NCBI GenBank assembly: GCA_033085395.1
Contig: JANQBS010000304.1
Coordinates: 1-42,058 of the forward strand
Reading direction: 5' to 3'
Source: Xanthoparmelia taractica
Taxonomy: Eukaryota; Ascomycota; Lecanoromycetes; Lecanorales; Parmeliaceae
DNA length: 42,058 nt
The notes under the pieces are model-generated. The model did not search any database and was not told where the DNA came from. It saw nothing but the letters and a program-made list of their open reading frames with translations. This document shows positions 11,722 through 23,381 of the stretch, piece after piece. The translations under genes were made by a program, and so were the position numbers. Each line of letters opens with the position of its first letter. Position 1 is the stretch's first letter.

Positions 11722-12286
11722 ATCCACGGATATTACGCATACGAGGCATATCCATGGAGATAGGGACATTATATTGGTCACGTTACACCCATTATCAACC
11801 AAGTCATACCCTTGCTAGCGATCCACTGACTGAATCTATCACGTCGCTAGCGCTTAGCCTACTTGGCCTCAACGTCTTGATCACGTATTCTATAATTATG
11901 CTGAGTCTTCATAGTCGTTAATAAGACAGTCAGGGGGTGTTATCCTAACTTATGCTCCGATAAAATCCAATAGAGCACTTGGTCCCGATCTTAACATACG
12001 CACACCTACGCGAAAATACAAGTCTTGTGTTCTCGACAGTGATGCTCTTTGCATAGTAAGAGGGCGAAGAATTTAGGGTTAGGGTTAGTGCTGCGTGAAA
12101 TGGGCCTGATAAAGGGCGTCATTACTTAGGCTGTTCTCTCCATAGAATTAGTGCTAAATCATGGAAAAGTTACATAGGATTAGTGGATATTTTGCCCGTG
12201 ACATGGATATATTGCGACTATCGGGATGTACCTATACCCATGGCTCTCCGTTATATCCATGGATGGAATATCTCATCCACGGATAT
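11722..12286. promoter_or_regulatory. four copies of an ATATCC-R-TGGA motif upstream of the regulator
   Basis: ATCCACGGATAT occurs at 11722-11733 and 12275-12286. ATATCCATGGA occurs at 11748-11758 and 12253-12263. The first is nearly the reverse complement of the second, so all four fit one consensus in two inverted pairs. This may be an operator-like array or part of a small repeat; function is unknown. Confidence 0.35.
12073..12088 (+). repeat. interstitial telomere-type repeat (TTAGGG, 2.7 units)
   Basis: Two perfect TTAGGG units plus TTAG. TTAGGG is the usual telomere unit of filamentous ascomycetes. The tract is short, so chance is possible. Confidence 0.6.
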
Positions 12287-12850
12287 GAGTGTAAATCGGC
12301 AGCTAAGCGGGGCGGCCGAACTAAAGTAGCGGTATGATGTTTACTACCAAGGTATCTTAGACTTTATATGACATGATAATAAACGGAGTGAGATAGTGAC
12401 AAGGAAGTCTGTCTTTATCAGGAGAAGACCATATCACTCCAATATATAAGTAGTCATGTATTAATACCGTGTTCCGGATTCAAACATCTTATTGCTCTAG
12501 TTCTGTCATTACTGCGTTTTCTATACAGCGCACGGTTATGTTTGAAATCTTGCGTCTTCGATAGACAGACCAGATTCTCTCTATTTGATATAATGTATGA
12601 ATACTCACTACGGATACAACGCTATCCTTGCTGACTGTGGGCTAATCTCGACCTCCTCATCCTCGGAACAAGAGCCGAAACAACATTAACAACACCGTAC
12701 CTTAGTCTTCAATACTTAACCATGCAACATCTGCAACACCGTACCTGAGTCTTCAATACCTAACCGTACAACATCTTCACAATATATCCCCACATTTGCC
12801 CGCATAACATCCTTCTACCAAAGACACTCTACCACCACTCACAACGAATA

Positions 12851-14092
12851 ATGTCTCGACCCCAAGGGCCCATCAAGTACAGAGCTTCCTGTGATGGCTG
12901 CTATCTTGCCAAGCTCAAATGCTCAAAAGAGAAACCCACCTGCCCTCGCTGCAAGAACCTAGGCTTAGCATGCACTTATAGTCCGTCCCAAAGGACGGGC
13001 AAACACCGTGCAACCAAATCCCAAGCATCATCTTCATGCTCAACAACGACCGCAACGACATTAGCAGCAGCAACAACAACAACACCATCAGCAACCTCAC
13101 CCGCACAGGTCCTGGCATGGCAGCCAGCTGTCTCCTCTTCCCCCCCCGCCAGCGCCATACTCCCAACCGAGACCCTGGCAAACCCTTTTGACAAACACCC
13201 GTTCCCACCAAAAAATGACCCCTCACTCACCCTGATGGATACCCCAATGTCGGACTGGTCCGGCTCCGCAACCACGTTGCCCGACCTGGACTCCAACCTC
13301 CTCGCCCCCTGGCGCAACTACCTCCCCAACACCGACCAAGACGACTTCCAACTCGACGTCCTCGACGACTTCCCCTCCATGATCCCGCCGGCCCCGGACC
13401 AAAAACAGCCCCTCGGCGCGCCGCCACCACCACCACCACCACCACCAAGTAGCCACACCAGCAGCAGCGGCTGCAACTGCTTCGCCTCGATAACGCAAGC
13501 CCTGCACGAACTGCACGCGCAGTCACGACGCCCGAACCGCACGCCCGCGCTCGAAGCGACACTAAGCGGCAGCAAAGAGGTGACGGCGCGGGGCGAGCAG
13601 TTGCTCCGCTGCTGCGGGGGCGCCTGCGCCTCAGACGGCAGCCTCATCATGCTCTTCGCGGCCCTCTTGTCAAAATACCTCTCCTTGTACGCCGCCAACA
13701 CGACCGACCTTATCGTCTCCTCCTCCTCTTCCTCCTCCACTGCATCTTCATCTTCTATAACCAGCTCTCCACAATCCTCTTCCTCCAGCTGCGCCGACGT
13801 CTTCCCCTCCCGCGTCACGATAGGAACGTACACAATGGACGTCGAAGACGGCGAGCGCCTGCGCATGGAAATCGTGCTCATGGAGCTGCAGAAGCTGAAC
13901 GCTTTGCTCGGGAAATTCCGCGGCAAGGTCGCGTGCTCTTCTTCTTCTTCTTCGTCGTGCGTGGGCGTGGACGTGGCGGCGTACGAGGGCCATACGTATG
14001 AGACTGTGCTTGATTTTTTGAACACGAGGCTCAAGGAGGCGATGAATCGGTTGCAGAGGCAGAAGCAGAGGTTTCAGGCGCCGGCTTCGTAG
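12851..14092 (+). CDS. Zn2Cys6 transcription factor, AflR type
   Basis: A single exon of 413 aa. The Zn2Cys6 binuclear cluster is at the N-terminus: Cys14, 17, 24, 31, 34 and 41 with spacing C-x2-C-x6-C-x6-C-x2-C-x6-C, followed by the basic linker YSPSQRTGKHRATKS as in the sterigmatocystin/aflatoxin regulator family. The middle is Ser/Thr/Pro/Ala-rich with a proline run (about residues 193-200) and serine runs. The C-terminal part (YTMDVEDGERLRMEIVLMEL, then QKLNALLGKFRG) matches the conserved AflR-type C-terminal region. A nuclear DNA-binding activator of the neighbouring cluster is the natural role; AflR-class proteins recognise TCG-N5-CGA-like sites, and one sits upstream of the PKS. Its stop lies only 371 bp from the convergent PKS stop. 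Several minus-strand frames within it are low-complexity shadows. Confidence 0.94.
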   Translation: MSRPQGPIKYRASCDGCYLAKLKCSKEKPTCPRCKNLGLACTYSPSQRTGKHRATKSQASSSCSTTTATTLAAATTTTPSATSPAQVLAWQPAVSSSPPASAILPTETLANPFDKHPFPPKNDPSLTLMDTPMSDWSGSATTLPDLDSNLLAPWRNYLPNTDQDDFQLDVLDDFPSMIPPAPDQKQPLGAPPPPPPPPPSSHTSSSGCNCFASITQALHELHAQSRRPNRTPALEATLSGSKEVTARGEQLLRCCGGACASDGSLIMLFAALLSKYLSLYAANTTDLIVSSSSSSSTASSSSITSSPQSSSSSCADVFPSRVTIGTYTMDVEDGERLRMEIVLMELQKLNALLGKFRGKVACSSSSSSSCVGVDVAAYEGHTYETVLDFLNTRLKEAMNRLQRQKQRFQAPAS

Positions 14093-14462
14093 TTGTTGGT
14101 AGAAGTTGGTAAAAGGGAGGTCTGTGGAGTGGTTCTTTGGCGGATTTTGTCCACGTATACCTGACGGCTTTGCTCCCAAGACGGGATATGCTGTTGCGAG
14201 CAAATTTTTTGGTTTGTTAGTTCACCTTTTTCAAAACTTAAATGCTTCTGCGCCCTAGACCGTGGACTCCATAGTGATATGTCGTCTTCTATATCCATTC
14301 TATCCAAGAGCGTTTGCGCCGTGTATGTATATGCCTGATCAATAAATTCGGACCTTCCCAATTTTTCTCCCAACCCTCCCATATCTAGCAAAGAAAATCT
14401 AGTGGACAATTTTAAAACGCCGCATTGCTATCTGTCCCCCCCCCTTTCCGACCGTTCGACCT

Positions 14463-17400
14463 CTACTCAAGACCTTGCGCAATCAAAGCCGCCAAATCCT
14501 TTACCTAAAGAGACAGTAACAATTAGTATACCGAAACATGAAACGACAACAAGTAAATCTGCGACCGATCACAGAGAGGAAAAAAAAGAGGATTAAACTC
14601 ACCGCCGGCTGCCTCATCATCGTAAAATGGTTCCCCCCCACCGTCGCGAACCGCATCTTGCCCACATCCAACAACGCATCCCACCCATTACTCCCAAAAT
14701 CCGACCGGTTCTCCAACAACCACCGCATGCTCTTCGGATCCCCCTCCTCGAGCGGCAACTGCACGTCCCCGGGCATGCCGCACACGCCGTCCGTCGCCCA
14801 AATGGCAAAGGTCTTGTTCGGCGCCTTGCCCGCATCACCATCATCATCAATCATGGGCGCAGGCTTGTACGCATCGAGCGCTTTGATCGCGGCGTCGAAA
14901 TGCGGGAGGAGCCACTCGGGGGCTTCACCGGCGCCGGTGCCGAGAAGGCCGATGCGGTCGAGGAAGTGGTGGAGGCGCGGCGGCAGCGGTTCCAGGCGGA
15001 CGGGGCAGGGCGAATCCAGGAGGATGAGGCGGTCGACCGTCTCGCCTTGGCTGATGAGTTGGCGCGCGACTTCGTAGGCGACGACGCCGCCGGCGGACCA
15101 GCCACCGAGGCGGTAAGGGCCCCGGGGTTGGCGACGCTGGACTTCGGCTTTGTAGAGGGATGAGACGCCCGGGATGCCGCAGGTGAAGTCAGTGGGGGTC
15201 TTCATGAAGGGGCAGTTGAGGCCGTAGACGGCGGTAGTGGAGGGGGATATGGGGGATATGGAGGTGTAAGAGGAGGCGGAGCCGGAGCCGTCGGGGAAGA
15301 GGAAGAGGGTTTGGGTGGCGGTTTTGGGGTTGCCTTGGAGGAGGAGCGAGGTGGCTTTCGGGGGGGACACCTTTTGGGCCGATTTTTCAAAGGCTGCCGT
15401 CACGTCTTGGGCGGACTTTTCCACGATGGCAGGGATCGGTAGGCTGGGTTTGGATTTGGGGTACAGGGCGTTTTCGATGGCGGTGATGGATGGGTTGTCA
15501 ACGAAGAAGTCGGGGGAGAGCTCTTGGCCGGTCGTTTCGCGTAGGTTGGCTAAGATGGTCAAGGTCATAAGGGAGTCCATACCTAGCGAGGCTAGATCCG
15601 TCTGCCCTACAATCTCCTCCACGGGGACTCCCATCTCATCAGCAATAGTGGCTCGTATGGCGTCGATCATGTCCTCATCAGCGGCTGCTGACACCGGCGT
15701 GACCGGGCTGCTATGCTCGACAGAGGACTCTCCCGACTGGACAGTGGAGGGAGTGCTGGTACCTGTCGATTGACCCCTAATTTCAGTTGCTGGCACATCC
15801 GCAGATTCATTGTCGGTGAAATATTTCAAGAACTCTGCAACTGTAGGATAGTCGGTGAAGAGCGTGGAGCTAACGTCCATGTCCAACTCCTCCCGTAACC
15901 GGGATGAAATCGTCAGAGACATTAAAGAGTCAACGCCCATCTCATCAAAGACAACATTGTCCGAGAGCTCGGTAGTCGGGACCCCTAGCTCTTCGGCAAC
16001 AGCGTTGAGAGCTCGGTTTGAAAGTCCAGTCTGGCATTTCATGACCGGTGCGGCAGAGACTGGTGCAGCCACTTCCTTAGGCTTTGCCTTGCCGAGATTT
16101 GGTGCAGCTCCCTTGAAGACATCTTTTGCTGCAGATTTCTGGGTTGCGCCTCCAGCAGGTGGAAGGAAAGTATTCAACAAAGTTCGAGGAATGCACTGAA
16201 ACCTGAGACCACCAAAAAAGCCAATTATCTCATCATTCTCGAACATCACCACATCCCCGGCCATCATCTTCCCGCCTGCAGACTGCATCTTGACGTAGGT
16301 TGTATATGTCTTGTCCTTTGACAAAGGACGGGCGAAGCACAAAGAGTCCCAACCATGAGACACGAAGGCATTCTTCTTATCTCCAAGGGCCTCTTTTACA
16401 TTGAGGATGAAGCCGGACAGATGCCCCACGGAATCGATCCAGTAGGGGCTGCACAAGAACTTGCCATCCTCTTCCGTGGTCTGGAATTTGACTTTGGCCG
16501 TGGCCTCGTACTCGTCAGAATTGAGAGCGACTTCTTGCATGCCACGGTAGCTCGAACCATACTGTACAAAGGTTCCGAAAAGCGAATAAGCCATGTTGCG
16601 ATGAATCTTTTCCGCTGTGCAATTGTTGACTCCATTTTGAAGAGCTTCCACACGGGGTTTTATCAAATATTTGTATCGTGACCAGCTTGTAAGCATAGCT
16701 TCGGCGTCCATGTACGAAACCGTACATTTAGCATGCTCAGCCTTCGTCTTTCCCTGTGGCGTAACGCTGTAGAAATGAAGTTTGACTTGTCCGGCCTTCA
16801 AATCGGCAGAGCCAGCAACCCGAAGAAGCTGCTGCTCACTGCTTCTCGAAGCGATGAGTGGCTTATCAACCGCCATTGTGTCGCAGCTAAGAGCTGGCGT
16901 CTCCGTGTTTGGTTTCAGCTGTCGGTGTAGATAGTCGGCAATTGTAAGCGCCATGTCTGCGTACAGTGACGAAGGACAGAGGGCAGTGTCGTTGACCATA
17001 TGGCCTTGGACTGCTGCCCTGAGTGTGGGCTCTGAGATATCAGACTCGATCGTGATGCTGGCTTCAGAGTCATGAATTCTTTCTTCAATGATTTTCTGAA
17101 CAGATGTCGTGGATAGTTTGGGAGCTGGTTTCGGAGCTTCTGCAACTTGTCCGCCATCTCCCTTTGTCAGAGTCCAATTGCCGGCGTAATCGATCCAATA
17201 GTTCTTGAGGTCGAAATTGTAAGTTGGGAGACGCAAGAGTCGCTGCGCTGAGTTGAAGTCTCTCTGATACTCGTTCCAATCAATATTGAGACCACTGCTG
17301 TACAATGAGGCCAAGCTGTTGCTAATGACCTTCCAGTCATCCTCTTTGCGGCGAAGGGAGGGCACAGCGGAAATTGTTGAACCCATTTGCTTTTTGACCA

Positions 17401-20400
17401 TAGCCAGGCAGACAGGATGCGGACCAATCTCAACCCAGACTGTTTTCTCAGAGAGGCAACCGTCGCGAACGCCGGCCTCAAGACCCCTCGGGAAATTGAC
17501 TGTCTCTCTTGCGTGGCGCTTGACGTAGGTTTGGTTGAAGGAACCTTCGTTGCGGATCACTTCACCAAGAAGTGGGGACAGTACGGGAATAGACGGAGTG
17601 TTAAACGTCACGCCTTTTGCAATCTTCTCATAGCTATTGAGAACTGGATCCACTTGCGAGATGTGAAATGCAAACGGAATTTTTAGCTTAGTGTTCTTGA
17701 CCCCTTTGCGCGAAAGTTCTTCCGCGACCTTGTTGATCTCATCATTGGGACCACCGAGAACTGTCTCACTAGAGCTGTTGATGCAAGCGACCTCGATATC
17801 ATGGTCTGACATGCAAGGTTCGATAGAGCTCACAGAAAGGCCAACGGCCAGCATAGCGTGAGTGCCTGGAGTGCACTTTGTTACAAGCTCCTGCGCACGC
17901 TTACCAACCAAGTAGATGGTGTCGGCTGCTGAGAGCACACCAGCTGCATTCAGAGCCGCATACTCACCAAGGCTATGCCCAAGCACTACTGCCGGGGTAA
18001 CGCCCCAGGAAATCCATAGGCGCGTCAGTGCCATTTGAACGCATACCTGGGCTAGCTGCACGACGACAGGAGACAGGTCGGATATGTCAGTCAAGCTACC
18101 GTCAATTACAGGGATGAAAGATGGAAGGCCTTGAGACTGAGCTATCATATCAAACTTGTGAATGTCCGCGCGATATTGAGTAGATTCTTGGAAAAGTTTC
18201 TTGCCTAACGAAGCGTAGTGAGAGCCTTGTCCGGTAAACACGAACGCAACGTCAGGCGTGATTGGCGCGATGGGAGCGATGTCTTTGTCTAGCGATGAGG
18301 CAAGTGAATTTCGCATCGTCAAAAGATCCGTTTCAGCCACGGCTACTCGGTAATTGTGGTGTATGCGACGAGCGGTAGTCGTGTATGAAAGACTTGGCAA
18401 TGGCACAGCAGCGTTTTCAGCAATATAGTCAATGAGCCGCTGAAGGTTGTTGCGCAAGGAAGATTTTGATTTCCCGGATACTGTGACGACTTGGGTTGAG
18501 CGAGGGTCTTGAGTGTGTGGCTCAGAGACTAATGGAGCGTCTTCCATTATCACACCGGTGTTCCCTCCTGCAGCGCTGAAATTGCTGATGTAGACTCGTC
18601 GGATTTGCCCATTTGGACGCGGCCAATGTGTTGGCTTCAGAGGTATGTGCACATTCCGAGCGTCAAGATCCTTCGGAAATCCTTTGTTCATAACACCCTT
18701 GATGCCGCAATTTGGGGCGATTGTATCCTTCTCCATCATCAATAATACTTTGATAAGTGCGGAAACGCCCGATGCAGCTTCACCGTGACCAATATTTGCT
18801 TTGACTGCTCCAAGGTGAAGTGGTTGGTCCGGTCGCCGTTTCCGATGAGGGTCCGCGAAGACGTTGGTGACCGATAGCATTTCAGTTCCGTCACCTGCCT
18901 GTGTCCCCGTACCATGCATTTCTACATAGCATACATCGTTAGCATCGATATCAGATTTGTTCAATAGCTGTCTATATAGATACTCTTGTGCGGGTGCATG
19001 AGGATGAGTGATGGAGATAGCGTCTGCTGAATGGTTCGTTCCAGATGCCAACATGACCCCGAGAATATTGTCTTTGTCAGCTTCAGCGTCTTCAAGTCTC
19101 TTCAAAATGACCGAAGCAACTGCTTCGCCCCGACAGTACCCATCAGCGTCATTATCGAAAGTCTGACAGTTACCCGTTTTCGAGAGAAACTGCCCACGAC
19201 TCAAACCACTGAAAATATCCGGATTGGTAAGAACGTTCATGCCACCAGTGACTGCGGTGTCACAATCGCCAGACCGAAGTGAGGTTATAGCCAATTGGAG
19301 TGCGGCGAAACTTGAGGAGCAAGCGGTGTCGACACTAAAGCTTGGGCCGCTGAATTTGAAAAAATAGTTAATTCTTCCGGGAGCAAAGGCCCGCACTCCG
19401 CCAGGGATGAAGTAGGTATCGATGTCCTGTCCTTCTTGAATTTCACGCCAATCATCGCTAGTCTGGCCGTAAAATGTTCCAACACGATGAAGCCTCGTGG
19501 AGGAGGTCCTATTCGGGACAAAGCCGGACATCTCAAGGGCTTCATATGCTGTAAGGAGTGCAAGTCTGTGCATGGTGTCGGTTTGAGTGGCCTCTCGTGG
19601 AGACATTCGAAAGAAGCGAGGGTCGAATAGTCCGGGCTCGTCGATGAAGCAGCCATAGGGAGTATGACTTGTGTTCTTCCGCTGCCCAGTTGGGTCAATG
19701 TGAGTCTCGTCGAAGCGATCTTTCGGAATCACTTTGTGCGTATCAGTGCCCTTCTCAAGCAGATCCCAAAACATCTCGTGGTTTGCTGCGTTTGGAAATC
19801 TCCCTGACATCCCCACGATGGCGATCTTCGAGTCTGCAAGCTTTCCCGAAGATTGACTTGAGGCTTTTAGGTCCGCATCAGAAGTCCACAGGGAGCTATC
19901 CAAGGATGCTACACAGCTGCTTTTGTTTCTTTTCAAGGCCGAGACTAAACCTTTGCCCATTTCTGCCGGACCTGCAGGAATAACTGTACATTCGGACACT
20001 CCCAGTCTGTCCATTTCGGAGCAGGTACCTTCAATAACTCGATTCCAATAAAGTGGTTTCCGCAGGATCTCTTCCAATGCAGCTCGGACTAGATGCAGAG
20101 TGTTGGATGCTGGGAATAATTCCCCAGTGGACGTCGAAAATACGGGTACCTTTGACTCGCACGAACCCAAACCTTCACAAAAGGGCTGCAAGATTTCCTG
20201 GACACAAATGTCGTCGTACAAGTGTTCGGCATGGTACGGTCCGTGGATTGGAAGTTGGACGTGCCTCAGGCCTTGATATGCGGGCGACGAGTCGGCTAGC
20301 CTTTGAAGTGTTGAAGGGGGGCCGCTAATTGTTAGAGAGTGGGAGGATACTGCGCTAATATATGCTTGATTCGATGCCGAGATGTTCTAGATTCATTGAG

Positions 20401-21069
20401 TGAGAATATGTCCTTTGGACGCAAGGATAGTCCACTCTTACCTCATCAGCATGAAATTGTTCAATCAACTCCCTCATGTTATCTTGACTCGACTCGGCCA
20501 CAGCCACTGACCAGCTGCCTTGGCGTGTTGGCCCTTGCTGAACCCGCTGTCTCGAGCCTGCTACAGCGACCCCAACTCGGAACGCGATTCGCGCCAAGGT
20601 CACCCCGAGGTCCGGCAGCTCTGAAAGACCTCGAGAGGAGCTTGCAGCTACAGCAGCGAGTAATCCAGTGCATGATCCTATAATCCGGGTGTTGGAACGG
20701 TCGGGGTATCTCGATGTGGCTTGTAAGTAGCTAAGGGTAGAGTCAGTATCCACCTCAAACAAGCGTTGTCCTTGCTCACCTGATAAAACAGGCTATTTGA
20801 GATATGGTACAGATAGCACTTTCAATCGCTGGATGGGACACACTGGAACGGTCTAGCCAGTCCACAATGTCTAGCAGTGTTGAGAAGTCTGCTATTGATC
20901 TTCGCGTGAGAGCTGACTGGTGAGCAACCTCGTCTTTCAAAGCGGCGGTTGCTCCTTCTAGGAATGAAGTCAAAGCAGGCATGTGCTTTTGGTGTAATTT
21001 TCTCCGAAGATTGTTGTGGTAATCCACCGCTTGGTCACCAAAAAGAAGGATATCCATGTTGTGTGACAT
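14463..21069 (-). CDS. non-reducing polyketide synthase (SAT-KS-AT-PT-ACP-ACP-TE)
   Basis: Four exons join in frame: 20780-21069, 20442-20730, 14603-20386 and 14463-14504 (introns 49, 55 and 98 nt), giving 2134 aa. Start is ATG 21069. SAT domain: GSCTG with Cys117, and HGPYH with His245. KS: DTACSSS with Cys549, HGTGT with His684, NIGHG with His727. AT: GHSLGEY with Ser998. PT: His1322 (QGHMVND) and Asp1511 (YWIDSVGH). ACP1 Ser1680 (GVDSLMS), ACP2 Ser1798 (GMDSLMT). TE/Claisen cyclase: GGWSAGG with Ser1957, Asp1984, and His2113 in GGNHFTMM. All key residues are present, so the enzyme should be active. It builds an aromatic polyketide from a starter unit and malonyl-CoA, folds it in PT and releases it by TE. 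There are no reducing or methyltransferase domains. The C-terminal exon (13 codons) completes the TE. Chain length and product cannot be read from sequence by eye. Confidence 0.97.
14505..14602 (-). other. last intron of the PKS gene
   Basis: Donor GTGAGT and acceptor TTTAG. Reading through it gives a hydrophobic, non-homologous tail ending at 14501. Splicing instead gives VKDLAALIAQGLE and a stop, which fits a normal TE C-terminus. Confidence 0.85.
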
Positions 21070-22073
21070 GGTATGGAAAGACAAGAGACTCGGTAAGAGA
21101 ACAAGAGTAGAGTGTTGACTACAGAAGATCCCTAGTGTGGACTTGAAGGGTTTTGATATTTCGTATATCGAAACAGCAAAGTGACATTAGATATCGAAAG
21201 GACCGACGGGACATCAGATCATATACTCCAGCGTCAGCCCATCAATGACGTACTTGGCCTATGCGACCAGCATAGCTTCCCCGTAGACATGTCAAGACCC
21301 TACCACCGGTATTCCATGGACCAGGGAAGGTTTCGGTAGGCGCTTGTGCTGTGATACCGGTGTATGCTTGGTCAGACCAAGAGGTTGTCACATGCAATTT
21401 GATCTGTGCCATATTGGTGAAGCTGAGTTCGGCGAGTATAATGCTTGAAAGAGCCCCAGAAAGGACGCTGCTCTCGGTCCGCAATGTCAAGAAGAGATAG
21501 GATGTGAGCAGGAGACAAATAAGGAACGTGCTTCGATGAATTACAGCGTCACGTTTGAACAGCCTTATAGGATGGCCGATCCCCATGTGGTATAGAAGTA
21601 CAGAGCAGATGCAGGGGTTGCCGTGAGAATTCGCCGAGACTAGCGACTAGCCTCTAGCCTTTAGCGTATCTCCCTGACACCGGGGTTTCACCGAAATTAA
21701 GCCGATAGGGCTGTACTTTCTTTCACCGGGAAAGGGGAGCCGGCTTTTGGTTTTGGAGGGGGGAGCTCTGCAGACATGACCAGCAACAGACTATCCGTCC
21801 GAAAATCAGGAATTGCTCCAACTCCATCTCTTTCTGTCAGTAATATCTGGCCCTCGTGGTGGAATAGGGGCCATCGTCGGATTAAATCCAATCATTACAC
21901 CCCAAGTGAGTTCGTCCTTGGATGAGGGTTCGATTATGACATAGAGGCAATAACTTCATGAACGGACACCAAAAAAGCAGCAGCAGCATCATGAAAATTG
22001 ACTATTCCAAGTACAATCTATCAACCGATCCATCTGTGAACGGATAATTGACCGTTACGCCAACAAGCTGTGA
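21070..22073. other. PKS promoter and intergenic region
   Basis: Separates the PKS from the flavin monooxygenase, both on the minus strand. A 114-codon minus frame at 21242-21586 has one hydrophobic stretch but no family motif; I treat it as chance. The region 21600-21900 contains no recognised element. Confidence 0.5.
21161..21171. promoter_or_regulatory. AflR-type binding site candidate in PKS promoter
   Basis: TCGTATATCGA is an exact TCG-N5-CGA match and sits in a near-palindrome (TTTCGTATATCGAAA), 92-102 bp upstream of the PKS ATG. The cluster encodes an AflR-type regulator whose family binds this class of site. One exact match in about 150 bp has roughly a 4% chance of occurring randomly, so the support is suggestive. 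Confidence 0.5.
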
Positions 22074-23381
22074 TTACAACACCTGCAACTTGTCGTGCAG
22101 TGTTGCTTTGGCCGTCTCCACCTGTTGATCCAAGTCCTCATGCCATATCCAATGGAACCTTTCATCCAATGCTGCCTTGATCTTGCCAAAGTCCTCCCCA
22201 GTGCTCTCACCGCGCATCATGCATATTTCTCCATTCTCCCTGCTAGTGTTTACAACTTTCAGCGTCCGCGGCCGTCTGATAGCGTCGTAAGCCGCAAAGG
22301 CGGATTCGACATGCTCCGGCTTTTCGATAGTCCCGTCTGCGAGAAGGCTGCACATGACGAGCGCGTCTTCGAAAGCCTGTCCACACCCCGCCCCTTGGTG
22401 CGGCGTCGAAGCATGGGCAGCATCGCCGATCAGCGCAAAATTCCCTTTATAGAAAGTGGAGCATTCAGGGTGGTCAAAGAGAGCCCACTTTGATGGCTTG
22501 TCCATCATCGAAGTGACTTTCTGCATCACTGGGCCACAGCCAACGAAGTCACGCTTCGCGGCCTCTTGAGTCGACGGAACAACCCACTCGTCGTGCTCCC
22601 ATTTCTTCAAAGATCGACAAGCCACCATGTTGAGCAAGGTACCCTTCTCGATTGGGTATGTTGTGGTCAAGGAACCTGGCCCAATATTCACCATGCTATT
22701 CCGGGCGAACTCCTCGCCAAGAACCGCCACTGCCCTTTCCATTGGGACCGTTGCTCGATAAGCAAATTCTTTGGCAAATTTGGGGTTCGCCTCGGGGGAG
22801 TTCTCTCCAAGAAGGATCTGTCTGCATTTTGACTTGATTCCGTCGGCTCCCACCACAACGTCCGCATCCGCAGATTCCCCGTTAGCGAAATGCAAGGTGT
22901 ATCGACCATTTTGTTGTGTTGTGATATCGACCAATCTTTTCCCCATGTGAAAGCTTCCTTCAGGTAAGAGAGAGACCAAGTCCTTCGCGAACAGTGTCCG
23001 GTGTACACTCTCCTGTCCCGTGTTGGCGCAGACCACCGTAGTGACCAGTTCTCCGTCGGTCAAGCCATTTCGATAATCCATGTATGTCGTTTTCTTACTA
23101 TCCCACCCTTGTCCGGACGAGCGTCTTGCGAAAGCGTCATAGATATCCGGACTGACCTTTTTCATGGCGTCCATTGAATTTTTGGCAAAGACCAATCCAG
23201 CCCCAGCGTCTGTCCAGCTGCTGGCACCTTCATAGACTTGAGCGGAGATTCCACGCTGCACCAAGCCTATCGCGAGAGAGAGACCGCCTAGACCTCCACC
23301 AACCACAGCAATCTGGAGCTGCTTGCCAGGGCTGGTTGCCCTTGCGTCGTCGTCACTTTCGGAAATCTGTCGAATGCCCAT
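22074..23381 (-). CDS. group A FAD-dependent monooxygenase (salicylate hydroxylase-like)
   Basis: A single exon of 435 aa from ATG 23381. The N-terminal Rossmann motif is VVGGGLGGLSLAIGL (GGGLGG at residues 28-33). Arg128 lies in the flavin-contacting region, VVGADGIKS (177-184) is the DG motif, and ALIGDAAHASTPHQGAG (GD at 319-320) binds the FAD ribityl and pyrophosphate. The length is normal for the family. These NAD(P)H-dependent enzymes hydroxylate aromatic rings, sometimes with decarboxylation or dearomatisation, and are frequent tailoring enzymes beside non-reducing PKSs. It lies immediately upstream of the PKS on the same strand and shares a 0.7-kb promoter region with the divergent SDR gene, which supports co-regulation. 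There is no membrane anchor, so it is likely cytosolic. The exact substrate is unknown. Confidence 0.94.
   Translation of the reverse strand: MGIRQISESDDDARATSPGKQLQIAVVGGGLGGLSLAIGLVQRGISAQVYEGASSWTDAGAGLVFAKNSMDAMKKVSPDIYDAFARRSSGQGWDSKKTTYMDYRNGLTDGELVTTVVCANTGQESVHRTLFAKDLVSLLPEGSFHMGKRLVDITTQQNGRYTLHFANGESADADVVVGADGIKSKCRQILLGENSPEANPKFAKEFAYRATVPMERAVAVLGEEFARNSMVNIGPGSLTTTYPIEKGTLLNMVACRSLKKWEHDEWVVPSTQEAAKRDFVGCGPVMQKVTSMMDKPSKWALFDHPECSTFYKGNFALIGDAAHASTPHQGAGCGQAFEDALVMCSLLADGTIEKPEHVESAFAAYDAIRRPRTLKVVNTSRENGEICMMRGESTGEDFGKIKAALDERFHWIWHEDLDQQVETAKATLHDKLQVL

Larger units (their letters stand above)
10420..12850. other. 2.4-kb intergenic region upstream of the regulator gene
   Basis: No convincing gene. 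A CATA microsatellite follows the oxidase stop (about 10424-10438). The 11.7-12.3 kb part has four copies of an ATATCC-R-TGGAT-like motif and a short interstitial telomere-type repeat. The final 250 bp before 12851 are C/A-rich with repeated AACATC- and CCGTACC-type words, typical of a fungal 5' leader. Confidence 0.5.

Noticed and set aside
12915..14034. Several minus-strand frames inside the regulator gene, rich in Val/Trp/Arg/Glu repeats
   Set aside because: Shadows of the serine, proline and alanine codon runs of the plus-strand regulator.
14501..14602. PKS frame read through to 14501 with a hydrophobic Cys/Phe-rich tail
   Set aside because: The tail is the translated last intron; splicing from GTGAGT to TTTAG gives a normal TE C-terminus ending at 14463.
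21242..21586. 114-codon minus frame with one hydrophobic stretch upstream of the PKS
   Set aside because: No family motif, atypical composition, and it overlaps the presumed intergenic region; treated as chance.
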